Shown here: positions 53,898 to 62,047 of the stretch, one piece after another | How the letters are laid out: every line of letters begins with the position of its first letter | How positions within the stretch are numbered: position 1 is the stretch's first letter | Assembly (NCBI GenBank): GCA_037190845.1 | Contig: JBBCJI010000026.1 | Location: 62,001 to 126,000, forward strand | Direction: 5' to 3' | DNA: 64,000 nt | Origin: JBEBVQ01 sp037190845 | GTDB lineage: Bacteria; Bacteroidota; Bacteroidia; Chitinophagales; Chitinophagaceae | Translations under genes and position numbers: made by a program | Notes under the pieces: model-generated | Databases searched by the model: none | Told to the model about the DNA's origin: nothing | Seen by the model: the letters and a program-made list of their open reading frames with translations, nothing else

Positions 53898-56279
53898 TTA
53901 CCTGATCAGGGTTATATCTCCCTTTTCAGACACCTTGCGGTTAGCCGTTGTTTCGACTTCGAGCATATAAAAATAAGTACCTGCCTGCGCCGGCACACCA
54001 TTGTAAGTCCCGTCCCAGCCTGTATGTGCATCGCTGCCGGAGGTGGCCCAGACCATTTTCCCCCAGCGGTCATAAATACGGAAAGATACAACCCGGACGA
54101 TCTCGCCGGCAAACAAAGGGCGCAAATGATCATTCCGTCCGTTATGATCGGGCGTAAATGCTGAGGGTATAAATATAAGCGGGTTGACACCGGGGGTCAA
54201 CACAGCGCTATCCCGGCATCCGTACAGCGATTCCCCCACTACAAGATAGGGCCTGACTGTGTCTGCACGGAGTGTTTGTTCATAAGCTGCCTGGTCGGGA
54301 AACTGTGTCTGCGGATGCCATACCAGTACACGGTAAGGCTCTGCTGCATGTGACTGCAGGGTCTGCGGGCTTCCCCAGTCTGCAGTAGCTGGTGAGGCCG
54401 TCAATCCGATACTGAAATCCCTGACGTGTACCATACGGCTGAATGTATCACTGCATTTGCCGCCTGCATCGCCTGCAGTAAGCGTGACACGATAATGCCC
54501 CGGAGACCGGTATGTGTGTATGGGAACGGTTCCCGTAGCTGTAGCACCGTCTCCCATATCCCAGTATAATGTAGCGGGATCACCCGCGGACTGATCCTCA
54601 AACCGGGCGGGCACGCCAACACATATATTCGTATCTGCCGCGAACCGGGCATCATACAGCACCGGTATCCGGACAGTCAGCAATGTATCACATCCATAGC
54701 TTCCCTCTACCCTCACCTGATAAAGACCGGGAGATAACTGCCGTAGGGTATCTCCGGTATAACTATGATGACGTGTCTGCAATACTGTGCCGGCGCTGTC
54801 TATCCATTGGTACGTGTATGCAGCAGTGTCTGATGTTGCAGGCGTAACCCAGGCATAGTCTCCGTCTTCTGTATGACAGCCTCTGGTGAAACCTGCAGCC
54901 GGAACGCGACCGGAAAACGCTACCACAGTGGTGTCTATATGGTACAGACAATTAGTGCGATACCCGACAATATATGTGCCCGATCCACGCGCGACAAGAG
55001 ATACGCCGTACCGGCCTCCATCCCAGACATGGCTCCACCCGGCTGCATTGGCCTGCAGCACCACACTATCGCTGAAACATACAACCGTATCTTTCCGGGC
55101 ATATACGGTGTCGCTGATCAGCGGCAGCACCACTTCATTAGGGAACCCGAATTGCATAAATGTACCCGATAATAATGATACGGCATTCACTACAGGCTGG
55201 CTGGCCATACCGGGCAGGTCGGGGAAGTTGATCCGGTGGAGATGATCACCAAAATGCAAACCAAAATATATCCGGTTGTCCGGTCCTAATTTCAAATCTG
55301 TAGACTCCGCTCCGTTGTCGGATTCGAAAGTGAACAGCTCGGTTTTAGAAGCCGTGATAGTCACAGCGGTCGGCAGAGTCAGATCAAACTGGAACAATCT
55401 GACGCGGCTATAATTGTTAGTCGTGGCATAGGCATACAGCCTGGTATTATCCGGCGAAAAGCATACTCCGTAATGATGATCCGGTGAGTTGCGATCCAGC
55501 ACCAGCTCGTTGGATATGACACCCGTGGCAGGGTCAAAATCATATAATTCGATCCCTCTTTCAGCGCCGGGAGCAGCGGAAGCGCCGCAGGCAGCAGCGA
55601 TCTTCCGCCTGTCGTGCGACACTTTCATAACGCCCCGTTCGTATGCTTGTGCCGGTGACAACAAGCCGGTGACAGAGATCACCGGTGTGGTATTAATACC
55701 CGCGCCGGTGATCTCATACGCTTTGTAAAAATGAGAAGAATGATCCCGCAGCAGCAACCATATATTACAATCATCGCCGGGTATTGCAATCATTTTCTCT
55801 GTGAACCCCATACTGATCATTATTCCTTTCCGCCCCGGCTCCACATCTCCCAGCCCGCCGTTCAGCTCCATATTGACCACGCTGTAGCACAACTTGCCGT
55901 CGTCTGGCTGCTGCCCCAGTGAAAAGACATAATATTTATTACCGCTGTCGGGCATGGGCACAATGACCGCGGCCTGTGTGGTACTGTTTGTAGCCGGGAA
56001 TCCACCTTCGCCATTAGGCATCAGAGCTCCCTGCCGGTCCCATACCTGCCTGCCATTGGTATAAAACAGCAACTGCCCGGCGGCATCGCATACGGAAGCG
56101 CACCCTTCCAGCGCCCATAGATTTGTCTTTACCGGCAGCGGCTGACCATTGCTAAAGTCCAGGCCCGCATATGCGCCGAATGCCCATATCCTGTTTTCGT
56201 TCAGTGTGTATTGCGCCTGCAGCAACAGAGGTATACTGTGCAGGACAAGCGCAAGGACAATCTGCTTTATACTCATCAT
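53898..56279 (-). CDS. PKD-domain protein with T9SS type B domain (D2)
   Basis: A 793-aa exported protein, paralogue of D1. Signal peptide (QIVLALVLHSIPLLLQAQ). WD40-like N-terminal propeller (NRIWAFGAYAGLDFSNGQPL, QLLFYTNGRQVWDRQG, SVVNMELNGGLGDVEPG). Ig-like units and a PKD domain (LYWDMGDGATATGTVP) follow. The C-terminal CHU_C domain is IPSAFTPDHNGRNDHLRP, YDRWGKMVW, GWDGTYNGV. The FTPD-HNGRND loop departs from the usual GDGxND. It starts 6 bp after S2 ends, so S2-D2 form an operon. Two start codons (56279, 56276) are equivalent. Confidence 0.86.
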   Translation of the reverse strand: MMSIKQIVLALVLHSIPLLLQAQYTLNENRIWAFGAYAGLDFSNGQPLPVKTNLWALEGCASVCDAAGQLLFYTNGRQVWDRQGALMPNGEGGFPATNSTTQAAVIVPMPDSGNKYYVFSLGQQPDDGKLCYSVVNMELNGGLGDVEPGRKGIMISMGFTEKMIAIPGDDCNIWLLLRDHSSHFYKAYEITGAGINTTPVISVTGLLSPAQAYERGVMKVSHDRRKIAAACGASAAPGAERGIELYDFDPATGVISNELVLDRNSPDHHYGVCFSPDNTRLYAYATTNNYSRVRLFQFDLTLPTAVTITASKTELFTFESDNGAESTDLKLGPDNRIYFGLHFGDHLHRINFPDLPGMASQPVVNAVSLLSGTFMQFGFPNEVVLPLISDTVYARKDTVVCFSDSVVLQANAAGWSHVWDGGRYGVSLVARGSGTYIVGYRTNCLYHIDTTVVAFSGRVPAAGFTRGCHTEDGDYAWVTPATSDTAAYTYQWIDSAGTVLQTRHHSYTGDTLRQLSPGLYQVRVEGSYGCDTLLTVRIPVLYDARFAADTNICVGVPARFEDQSAGDPATLYWDMGDGATATGTVPIHTYRSPGHYRVTLTAGDAGGKCSDTFSRMVHVRDFSIGLTASPATADWGSPQTLQSHAAEPYRVLVWHPQTQFPDQAAYEQTLRADTVRPYLVVGESLYGCRDSAVLTPGVNPLIFIPSAFTPDHNGRNDHLRPLFAGEIVRVVSFRIYDRWGKMVWATSGSDAHTGWDGTYNGVPAQAGTYFYMLEVETTANRKVSEKGDITLIR

Positions 56280-56285
56280 TACTTA

Positions 56286-59180
56286 TTACCGTTTCAGCGC
56301 CCGTATAGCTACATTACCTTCGGCGCCCCGGAGCATCACGAGATAAATACCGGCATCAAGATACGCTAAACTCATTTCGTTTTTGTGCGATGTTACCGGA
56401 TGCTCGTACACGACACGCCCTGTAAGATCGGCTACGGTTAACCGGTATGTGTGGACATCTGTAACGGATGCATCAATCTGTATCGAGATTTTATCCTCAA
56501 AAGGATTGGGAAATAAAGAAATCTGGGGAGCATCCGGCATAACATGATTTATTGCAGTTTCCGGCGCTTCTATATACACGGAATCCGAGTAGCTGCTGCA
56601 CCCTTCATTTCTTACTTCTACCTGGTACCAACCGGTAACTGCCACTGTATGCATCTGGCTATCCGCCCCCGGAATGGGTTGCTGATCTACCCACCATTGA
56701 TTACCAGATGAAGCGCTGGACTCCAGCGTTGCCCCGTTTACCGTAATGACCGGTACCGGAGGCGGCAGCACAAGCGTTACAGCACGCGGACAACTGCTGA
56801 ACAGCACAGGATCGGTAGCGGATATACGGATACGATAACCGGAACCCGGCGCTGTGCCGGCAGGTATCGTACATGCTATATTACCCGCGGTGGCAGACGC
56901 AGACGTGCCGATAACTACCGGATTGGCAAAGCTGCCGGCCTGATCCGACAACTCCACGCTGAAATCGTTGCCACTGTTGAAATCGGAAGACGGGAGGCAA
57001 GGCAATAAAAATTCACGATCTATACAAAGTGTGGTGTCTGGGAAGGATGGGTCAATACTCAGTGTGAGCAGCTTCACAAGAAACATATCATTCACGCCGG
57101 CCAACGCGGACTGGTGCGTACCGGATGTGGCCATATCAGTTGTACTGGCTGTATATCCGTACAGATAAACATTTCCTTTCTGATCCACATGCACGCCGTT
57201 GGCAAGATCCATATCCGGACCGCCGTAATAAGTGCTGTACTGTATTTGCCCGCTGTCTGCACTGTACCGGATCAGCAATGCATCGGCTCCGCCGCCGAAG
57301 ACAGACTGGTGTGCATCCGGCGTGGTCATAATATTACTGGCGCCCAATGTAGCCCCGGACAGATAAACATTCCCGCAAAGATCTGCACTGATCCCTCCTG
57401 TAAACTCGCCCATCTCCGGACCTGCATAAGTACCCCATACACGGGCCCCGGAGCTGCTGAACCTGGCAAGAAATGCCTCAATGTTCAGCATCGGGTTCAT
57501 ATTATACACAGACCTTGAAGCGCCCGGGGTGGCAATCCCCGTATCGCTGTACGTCATCCCGGCAATATATACATCGTTATCCGGCCCTACGGTCATGGCA
57601 AAAGGCATCTCCTGCGCGCTTCCACCATAATAAGTGCCCCACAAGCGTTGGCCGGAAGTATCAAATTTTGCAATAAAGCCATCCGTAACGCCTGCAAAAT
57701 CCTGCTGGTGTACACCGGCCGTACTGATAGCCGTTTCTGCAGTGGTCATCCCCAGCAGGAAAATATCATCATTCCCGCCTGCTGCAACGGCATTCGCTCC
57801 TGTAAGGCTGGTGGCACCCGGGCCTCCGTAGTAGGTGCCCCATATCCGCTGGCCGGCGGGGTTGAATTTGGCTATGTAGGCGTCACTGTTGGGGCTGGCA
57901 CTTTTCGTCGGCTGATGCGTACCGGCAGTAGCGATGCCCGATGCGCTGAATGTAGTACCGGCCAGGTAAATATTGCCCTGACGATCGGTAGTGAGAAAGC
58001 CCCCCGACTCGTCTTCGGCATCGCCGTAATAAGTACCCCAGACAAGGTTGCCCAATGTGTCGAACTGCGCCAGGAAGTTATCTGAGAATCCGCCGGCACT
58101 GAGGTTTTGCTTATAGCTCCCGTTTGTGGCAATACCTGAAGTGCTGCTGGTATTGCCTGCTATATATACATGCCCTGTAGCGCCCGCAGCTATGCCATAA
58201 ACTTTTTCATTATCATCGCCTCCGTAATAAGTGCCCCATGCCAGGCTGCCATCAGGGCGGAAGGCAGCAAGAAAAATGTCCCCGCCACCGTCCAATGTTG
58301 TCTGATGCACTCCGGTGGTGGCTATCAGGTCGATGCTCGCGGTTTGCCCCGCCACATATATTTTACCGGAGGCATCGGAAGTAATGGTGGCTATCTGGGG
58401 CTCCTGCGATTCCTCGTCACTGCCGCCGTAGTAAGTACCCCATTGTACCCACGGATCAATTATCAAGGCGCCTGTATAATGATCTGTCTTAAATGTCCAC
58501 TCGTCTCCCTGCCGGACAAACACACAGGCCACAGGTTTCTGATCTTCCTGTTGCCATGCCACCGGCGGCTGTTCGGTGATGGCGCCGAACGGGGTGACGC
58601 AATGAAGGCTTCCATCGTCCTGCAACTGCTCTGCGGACGCTCCTTTATAACGGATACGGATATCGGAAGGATTTGCGCCTTCATGCAATACGAAGTCATA
58701 TTTAATCCCGTCATCCTTTACATACAGAACCCAATCTATATTGGGATATATTTCCGGATACGTGATCTCCTGCCAGGATTCTGAACGGAAGTTTGCTGCA
58801 CTGCATCCTATATAGTACCCCTCTGCATAAGTATGGGCTTTACCCGGCACAGGACGGACATTCATATCTGCCCCTGCCAGCTCCATATCCAGCCGGTATA
58901 CCGTATGCTTCTTTGATGCAGTCTGAAGACTTGCATTGCAGGTAACGCCTTCCGTACGCTTAAACTGGTAATGCAACCGGCCCGCGCCCACGAACAGGTT
59001 TACCCCGGATGTACGGAGAAAAAAATCAAGGTCATGCCTCGGTACCCGGTACTGGTCTGTCAGTTGTCCGCGGTTCTCTATAAAGACAAACTCCGCACCC
59101 GACCGGGCACTTACAGACGATAGCCCGCAAAGGACAAAAAAGGCAGAAATCAGAATAATAAGATAATATTTTGTACTCAT
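56286..59180 (-). CDS. SBBP-repeat (seven-blade) protein with T9SS type A signal (S2)
   Basis: A 964-aa exported protein, paralogue of S1. I place the start at 59180 (MSTKYYLIILISAFFVLCG), which gives a clean signal peptide and places the upstream palindrome at the same distance as in S1; the in-frame ATG at 59219 adds 13 residues before it. DUF7948-like N-terminal domain (FIENRGQLTDQYRVPRHDLD), seven SBBP repeats (WGTYYGG... with blade six WGTYAGPEM), Ig-like segment, and type A sorting domain (SLFPNPFEDKISI ... AGIYLVML). It is followed after 6 bp by D2 and divergent from HK2. Confidence 0.88.
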   Translation of the reverse strand: MSTKYYLIILISAFFVLCGLSSVSARSGAEFVFIENRGQLTDQYRVPRHDLDFFLRTSGVNLFVGAGRLHYQFKRTEGVTCNASLQTASKKHTVYRLDMELAGADMNVRPVPGKAHTYAEGYYIGCSAANFRSESWQEITYPEIYPNIDWVLYVKDDGIKYDFVLHEGANPSDIRIRYKGASAEQLQDDGSLHCVTPFGAITEQPPVAWQQEDQKPVACVFVRQGDEWTFKTDHYTGALIIDPWVQWGTYYGGSDEESQEPQIATITSDASGKIYVAGQTASIDLIATTGVHQTTLDGGGDIFLAAFRPDGSLAWGTYYGGDDNEKVYGIAAGATGHVYIAGNTSSTSGIATNGSYKQNLSAGGFSDNFLAQFDTLGNLVWGTYYGDAEDESGGFLTTDRQGNIYLAGTTFSASGIATAGTHQPTKSASPNSDAYIAKFNPAGQRIWGTYYGGPGATSLTGANAVAAGGNDDIFLLGMTTAETAISTAGVHQQDFAGVTDGFIAKFDTSGQRLWGTYYGGSAQEMPFAMTVGPDNDVYIAGMTYSDTGIATPGASRSVYNMNPMLNIEAFLARFSSSGARVWGTYAGPEMGEFTGGISADLCGNVYLSGATLGASNIMTTPDAHQSVFGGGADALLIRYSADSGQIQYSTYYGGPDMDLANGVHVDQKGNVYLYGYTASTTDMATSGTHQSALAGVNDMFLVKLLTLSIDPSFPDTTLCIDREFLLPCLPSSDFNSGNDFSVELSDQAGSFANPVVIGTSASATAGNIACTIPAGTAPGSGYRIRISATDPVLFSSCPRAVTLVLPPPVPVITVNGATLESSASSGNQWWVDQQPIPGADSQMHTVAVTGWYQVEVRNEGCSSYSDSVYIEAPETAINHVMPDAPQISLFPNPFEDKISIQIDASVTDVHTYRLTVADLTGRVVYEHPVTSHKNEMSLAYLDAGIYLVMLRGAEGNVAIRALKR

Positions 59181-59204
59181 ATCCAGTGGCTTTAATAGTT
59201 CATG

Positions 59205-59212
59205 TAAAAATA
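59205..59212 (-). promoter_or_regulatory. Putative -7 box of S2
   Basis: Minus-strand TATTTTTA (TAnnTTTA), 24 nt upstream of the chosen S2 start and 25 nt from the palindrome 59238-59273, the same spacing as at S1. Confidence 0.55.
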
Positions 59213-59237
59213 CGCGCACGGTATGGCAGAAATAAGA

Positions 59238-59273
59238 CTGTTTCCACTCATATTACAATATGAGTGGAAACAG
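59238..59273. promoter_or_regulatory. Conserved palindrome in the S2/HK2 divergent promoter region (candidate operator)
   Basis: CTGTTTCCACTCATATT (59238-59254) and AATATGAGTGGAAACAG (59257-59273) are perfect 17-bp arms with a 2-nt centre, too tight a loop for a normal terminator. A near copy lies upstream of S1. It sits between the divergent S2 and HK2 starts and could control both. Confidence 0.7.
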
Positions 59274-59344
59274 CTAATTTTATAGATAACAAATGTAGTT
59301 ATCTTAATCATACGAAGCCATCGCATGATTTATTTGAAAAGCTG

Positions 59345-61333
59345 ATGAAACAGGTAAAGGCATATCTTCTTGTATGTATCTTCTGGCTTGCTCCGGATAT
59401 GCCGGCACAGGCTCAGTTGCCCAAAGAGCCACAGGCCGTTGATGTGTATTATGAACAGATCCTTAGCCGGGCACAGGGCGATACCGGGGCCATCGTGGGA
59501 CTGATACGCAATGCCATTGATGTACAGAACCGCTATCTGGACAGCAGCATCATGCTCTTCTACGATGCGATACAGAAAGGTCTCGCTATTCATTATTACG
59601 ACGGCGCCATATGGGGGATGATCCGCCTTGGTGACGCCTACAGGCAGCGTGACATGTATGAGCGCAGCCTTTCGGTCTTCCGTAAAGCGCTGACCACAGC
59701 CAGAGATAACCCTGCGGGGAGCAACCGCATCCCGATGATCTACAGCGGCATGTGCGCTACCTACTTCCAGATGGGGCAACTCGATATGGCTGCATACATG
59801 CTTTACCGGGGCATAGGGGAACTACACCATATACGAAGCTATCCCGCAGCCATCTATACGTACAATAATGCAGGCACATTCTGGATGAAGCTGGGACAAA
59901 AAGATATCGCACTGACCTATCTGAAGCAGGCTATCTTCCTTGCGCGGCAAAAAAAGGACACTGTGATGCTGGCATCCATATACAGCAACCTGGGCGGCAT
60001 TCATTTCTATAGCAACCCCGATACGGCCGCCTATTATTTCTCCTTGTCGGCCCGGCTGGCCGAAGGCCGGCGAACGGAAATGCATATAGCTGCCTTGTCC
60101 AACCTCAGCCAGCTGGCGATGCAAAAATGCCAGCCGGAGCCGGCGCTGCGTTATGTAAAGGAAGCAGAGGCTTTGAGCCAGCAGGTGCAAGGCAGGAATT
60201 TCCTGGATTTGCACTTTGTGCTGGGGATGGCATACCTGAGCATGAAAGCTTATAAAAAGGCAGAAGAGCACCTTGTGTTTGCCGCAGAAAAATCGGCAGC
60301 GGTAAATAAACAAGACCGCGTTGAGCATATACCGTACATGCTGTCACGACTATACGCAGAAACGGGGCGGTATCGCCAGGCCTACGAGCAGCTCCACTAT
60401 GTGTATATGGTACAGGACAGCCTGTTCGGCAAGGAGAAGGCAACGATCATCCATCAACTGGAAGTGAAGCACCGCACGGCAGAAAAGGATAAAGAACTTG
60501 CACAAAAACAGCTCCAGATTGTGCAACAGCAAAACCGCATCAAAGAAAAGAACCTCTGGATTGGCGGAATCAGCCTCGGAATCCTATTGCTTGCCGGCTT
60601 CTCCACAGCGCTGTACCGGAGCTACCGGCATAAGCAGCGCGCCCAGGCTCGTTACATCCACATCCTCCGGCAGGAACAGGAAATAACGCGTCTGAAAGCG
60701 GTGATGCAGGGCGAAGAAAAAGAGCGCCGGCGCATTGCACGGGAATTGCATGACGGGATCGGCGGCCTCCTCTCTGCCTCAAAAATGAATTTTAATCTCC
60801 TACCGTCTGCTGCTGCGCAGCACCCGCCGAATTTCCATAACGGCATCAAGCTGCTGGATGAAGCTTATGATCAGCTCAGAAAAACGGCACATAACCTGCA
60901 GCCTGAAACGTTGCTGAAGGAAGGGCTGGCCAAGGCTACACAGCATTACTGCGACCTGATCGGGAAAGGGCTTCCCATCCGGATCATCTGCACGTCCTTC
61001 GGAGATATCCCCCGTATGGATCCGGAAGCTGAGCTGTCGCTATACCGCATCATACAGGAATTGATCAACAACACGGTAAAGCATGCCCGGGCTACACTGA
61101 TCACGGTGCAGCTCGATGTTCATGAATCGCAGCTGCACATTGCGGTGGAAGATGACGGTACCGGCATCCCCACCGGCAATATGGAACAGACGACGGGCCT
61201 CGGGCTTAAAAATCTGAGCGCCCGCGTAGCCATGCTCGGCGGTACGTTTGAAATAGACAGCAAGCAGGATACAGGCACTGCCTTTTACCTGGAATTCTCA
61301 ATATATCAACTCACAAAAAAAGTATCCGTATGA
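59345..61333 (+). CDS. TPR sensor histidine kinase, HisKA_3 type (HK2)
   Basis: A 662-aa inner-membrane kinase. The start at 59345 gives a signal peptide (MKQVKAYLLVCIFWLAPDMP then AQAQ); the in-frame ATG at 59264 lies within the conserved palindrome. TPR repeats span ~60-370 (YNNAGTFWMKLGQKDIALTY, SIYSNLGGIHFYSNPDTA). TM helix LWIGGISLGILLLAGFSTAL at ~403-422. HisKA_3 phospho-acceptor H469 in RIARELHDGIGGLLS, then HATPase (YRIIQELINNTVKHA, VEDDGTGIP, GLGLKNLSAR). Its stop overlaps the RR2 start by 4 bp. Paralogue of HK1. Confidence 0.93.
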   Translation: MKQVKAYLLVCIFWLAPDMPAQAQLPKEPQAVDVYYEQILSRAQGDTGAIVGLIRNAIDVQNRYLDSSIMLFYDAIQKGLAIHYYDGAIWGMIRLGDAYRQRDMYERSLSVFRKALTTARDNPAGSNRIPMIYSGMCATYFQMGQLDMAAYMLYRGIGELHHIRSYPAAIYTYNNAGTFWMKLGQKDIALTYLKQAIFLARQKKDTVMLASIYSNLGGIHFYSNPDTAAYYFSLSARLAEGRRTEMHIAALSNLSQLAMQKCQPEPALRYVKEAEALSQQVQGRNFLDLHFVLGMAYLSMKAYKKAEEHLVFAAEKSAAVNKQDRVEHIPYMLSRLYAETGRYRQAYEQLHYVYMVQDSLFGKEKATIIHQLEVKHRTAEKDKELAQKQLQIVQQQNRIKEKNLWIGGISLGILLLAGFSTALYRSYRHKQRAQARYIHILRQEQEITRLKAVMQGEEKERRRIARELHDGIGGLLSASKMNFNLLPSAAAQHPPNFHNGIKLLDEAYDQLRKTAHNLQPETLLKEGLAKATQHYCDLIGKGLPIRIICTSFGDIPRMDPEAELSLYRIIQELINNTVKHARATLITVQLDVHESQLHIAVEDDGTGIPTGNMEQTTGLGLKNLSARVAMLGGTFEIDSKQDTGTAFYLEFSIYQLTKKVSV

Positions 61334-61971
61334 AGCAGATAAAAGTAGCCATCACAGACGATCACCCTATGGTACTTGCCGGGCTCAGCCAGTTGCTGGA
61401 CTCCTGCGACAATATTGCGGTTCAGGCTACTTACACTTCGGGCGGAGCATTGCTGGAGGGATTAAAGCAGCAGCGGCCGGATGTACTGCTGTTGGATGTG
61501 CTGCTGCCGGACCACAGCGGTGAGGAGCTGGCCCGCATGGTGACGGCAGACTATCCGGATGTCCGGATACTTGTCATCACCAGCGTGGATACCAATTTCC
61601 ATATCCGGCGCATGCTGCAGCAGGGATGCATGGGCTATCTGCTTAAAAATGCAGACAGGGAGATGCTACTTGATGCCATCAATGCAGTATATGCCGGAGA
61701 GCAGTATATTACCGCATCCCTGAAGGAACAATTGCTGCAGGATGTATTGCAGACACGAAAGGTCGCCCATCCCCAGGTCATGCTTACCCGGCGGGAAAAG
61801 GAAATACTGCAGCTTATTGCCCGTGAGTTTACCAGCCCGGAGATTGCCGACAAATTATTCCTGAGCCTGCGTACTGTAGAAAACCACCGTAAGCATCTGC
61901 TGGCAAAGTTTGACGTAAAGAATATGATCGGGCTGGTGCGTAAAGCGCTGGATATGGGGCTTGTGGAGTGA
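61330..61971 (+). CDS. NarL/FixJ-family response regulator (RR2)
   Basis: A 213-aa regulator, partner of HK2 (4-bp overlap). Receiver: ITDDHPMVLAGLSQLL, phospho-acceptor D56 in VLLLDVLLPDHSG, VITSVDTN and GYLLKNADREM. C-terminal LuxR-type HTH: MLTRREKEILQLIAREFTSP, LRTVENHRKHLLAKFDVKN. It resembles RR1 closely. The palindrome upstream of S1 and S2 is a candidate target because NarL-type regulators bind as dimers to inverted sites. Confidence 0.95.
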   Translation: MKQIKVAITDDHPMVLAGLSQLLDSCDNIAVQATYTSGGALLEGLKQQRPDVLLLDVLLPDHSGEELARMVTADYPDVRILVITSVDTNFHIRRMLQQGCMGYLLKNADREMLLDAINAVYAGEQYITASLKEQLLQDVLQTRKVAHPQVMLTRREKEILQLIAREFTSPEIADKLFLSLRTVENHRKHLLAKFDVKNMIGLVRKALDMGLVE

Positions 61972-62047
61972 GGGTGCTAAACGGCATCATCCGGAGGGAT
62001 GCAAGAGCAAAGTCCTGCAATATATTGATAGGACGACTTAATACGAA

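Noticed and set aside
59264..59344. Upstream ATG at 59264 for HK2
   Set aside because: It would overlap the conserved palindrome and place 27 polar residues before the signal peptide; 59345 fits better.
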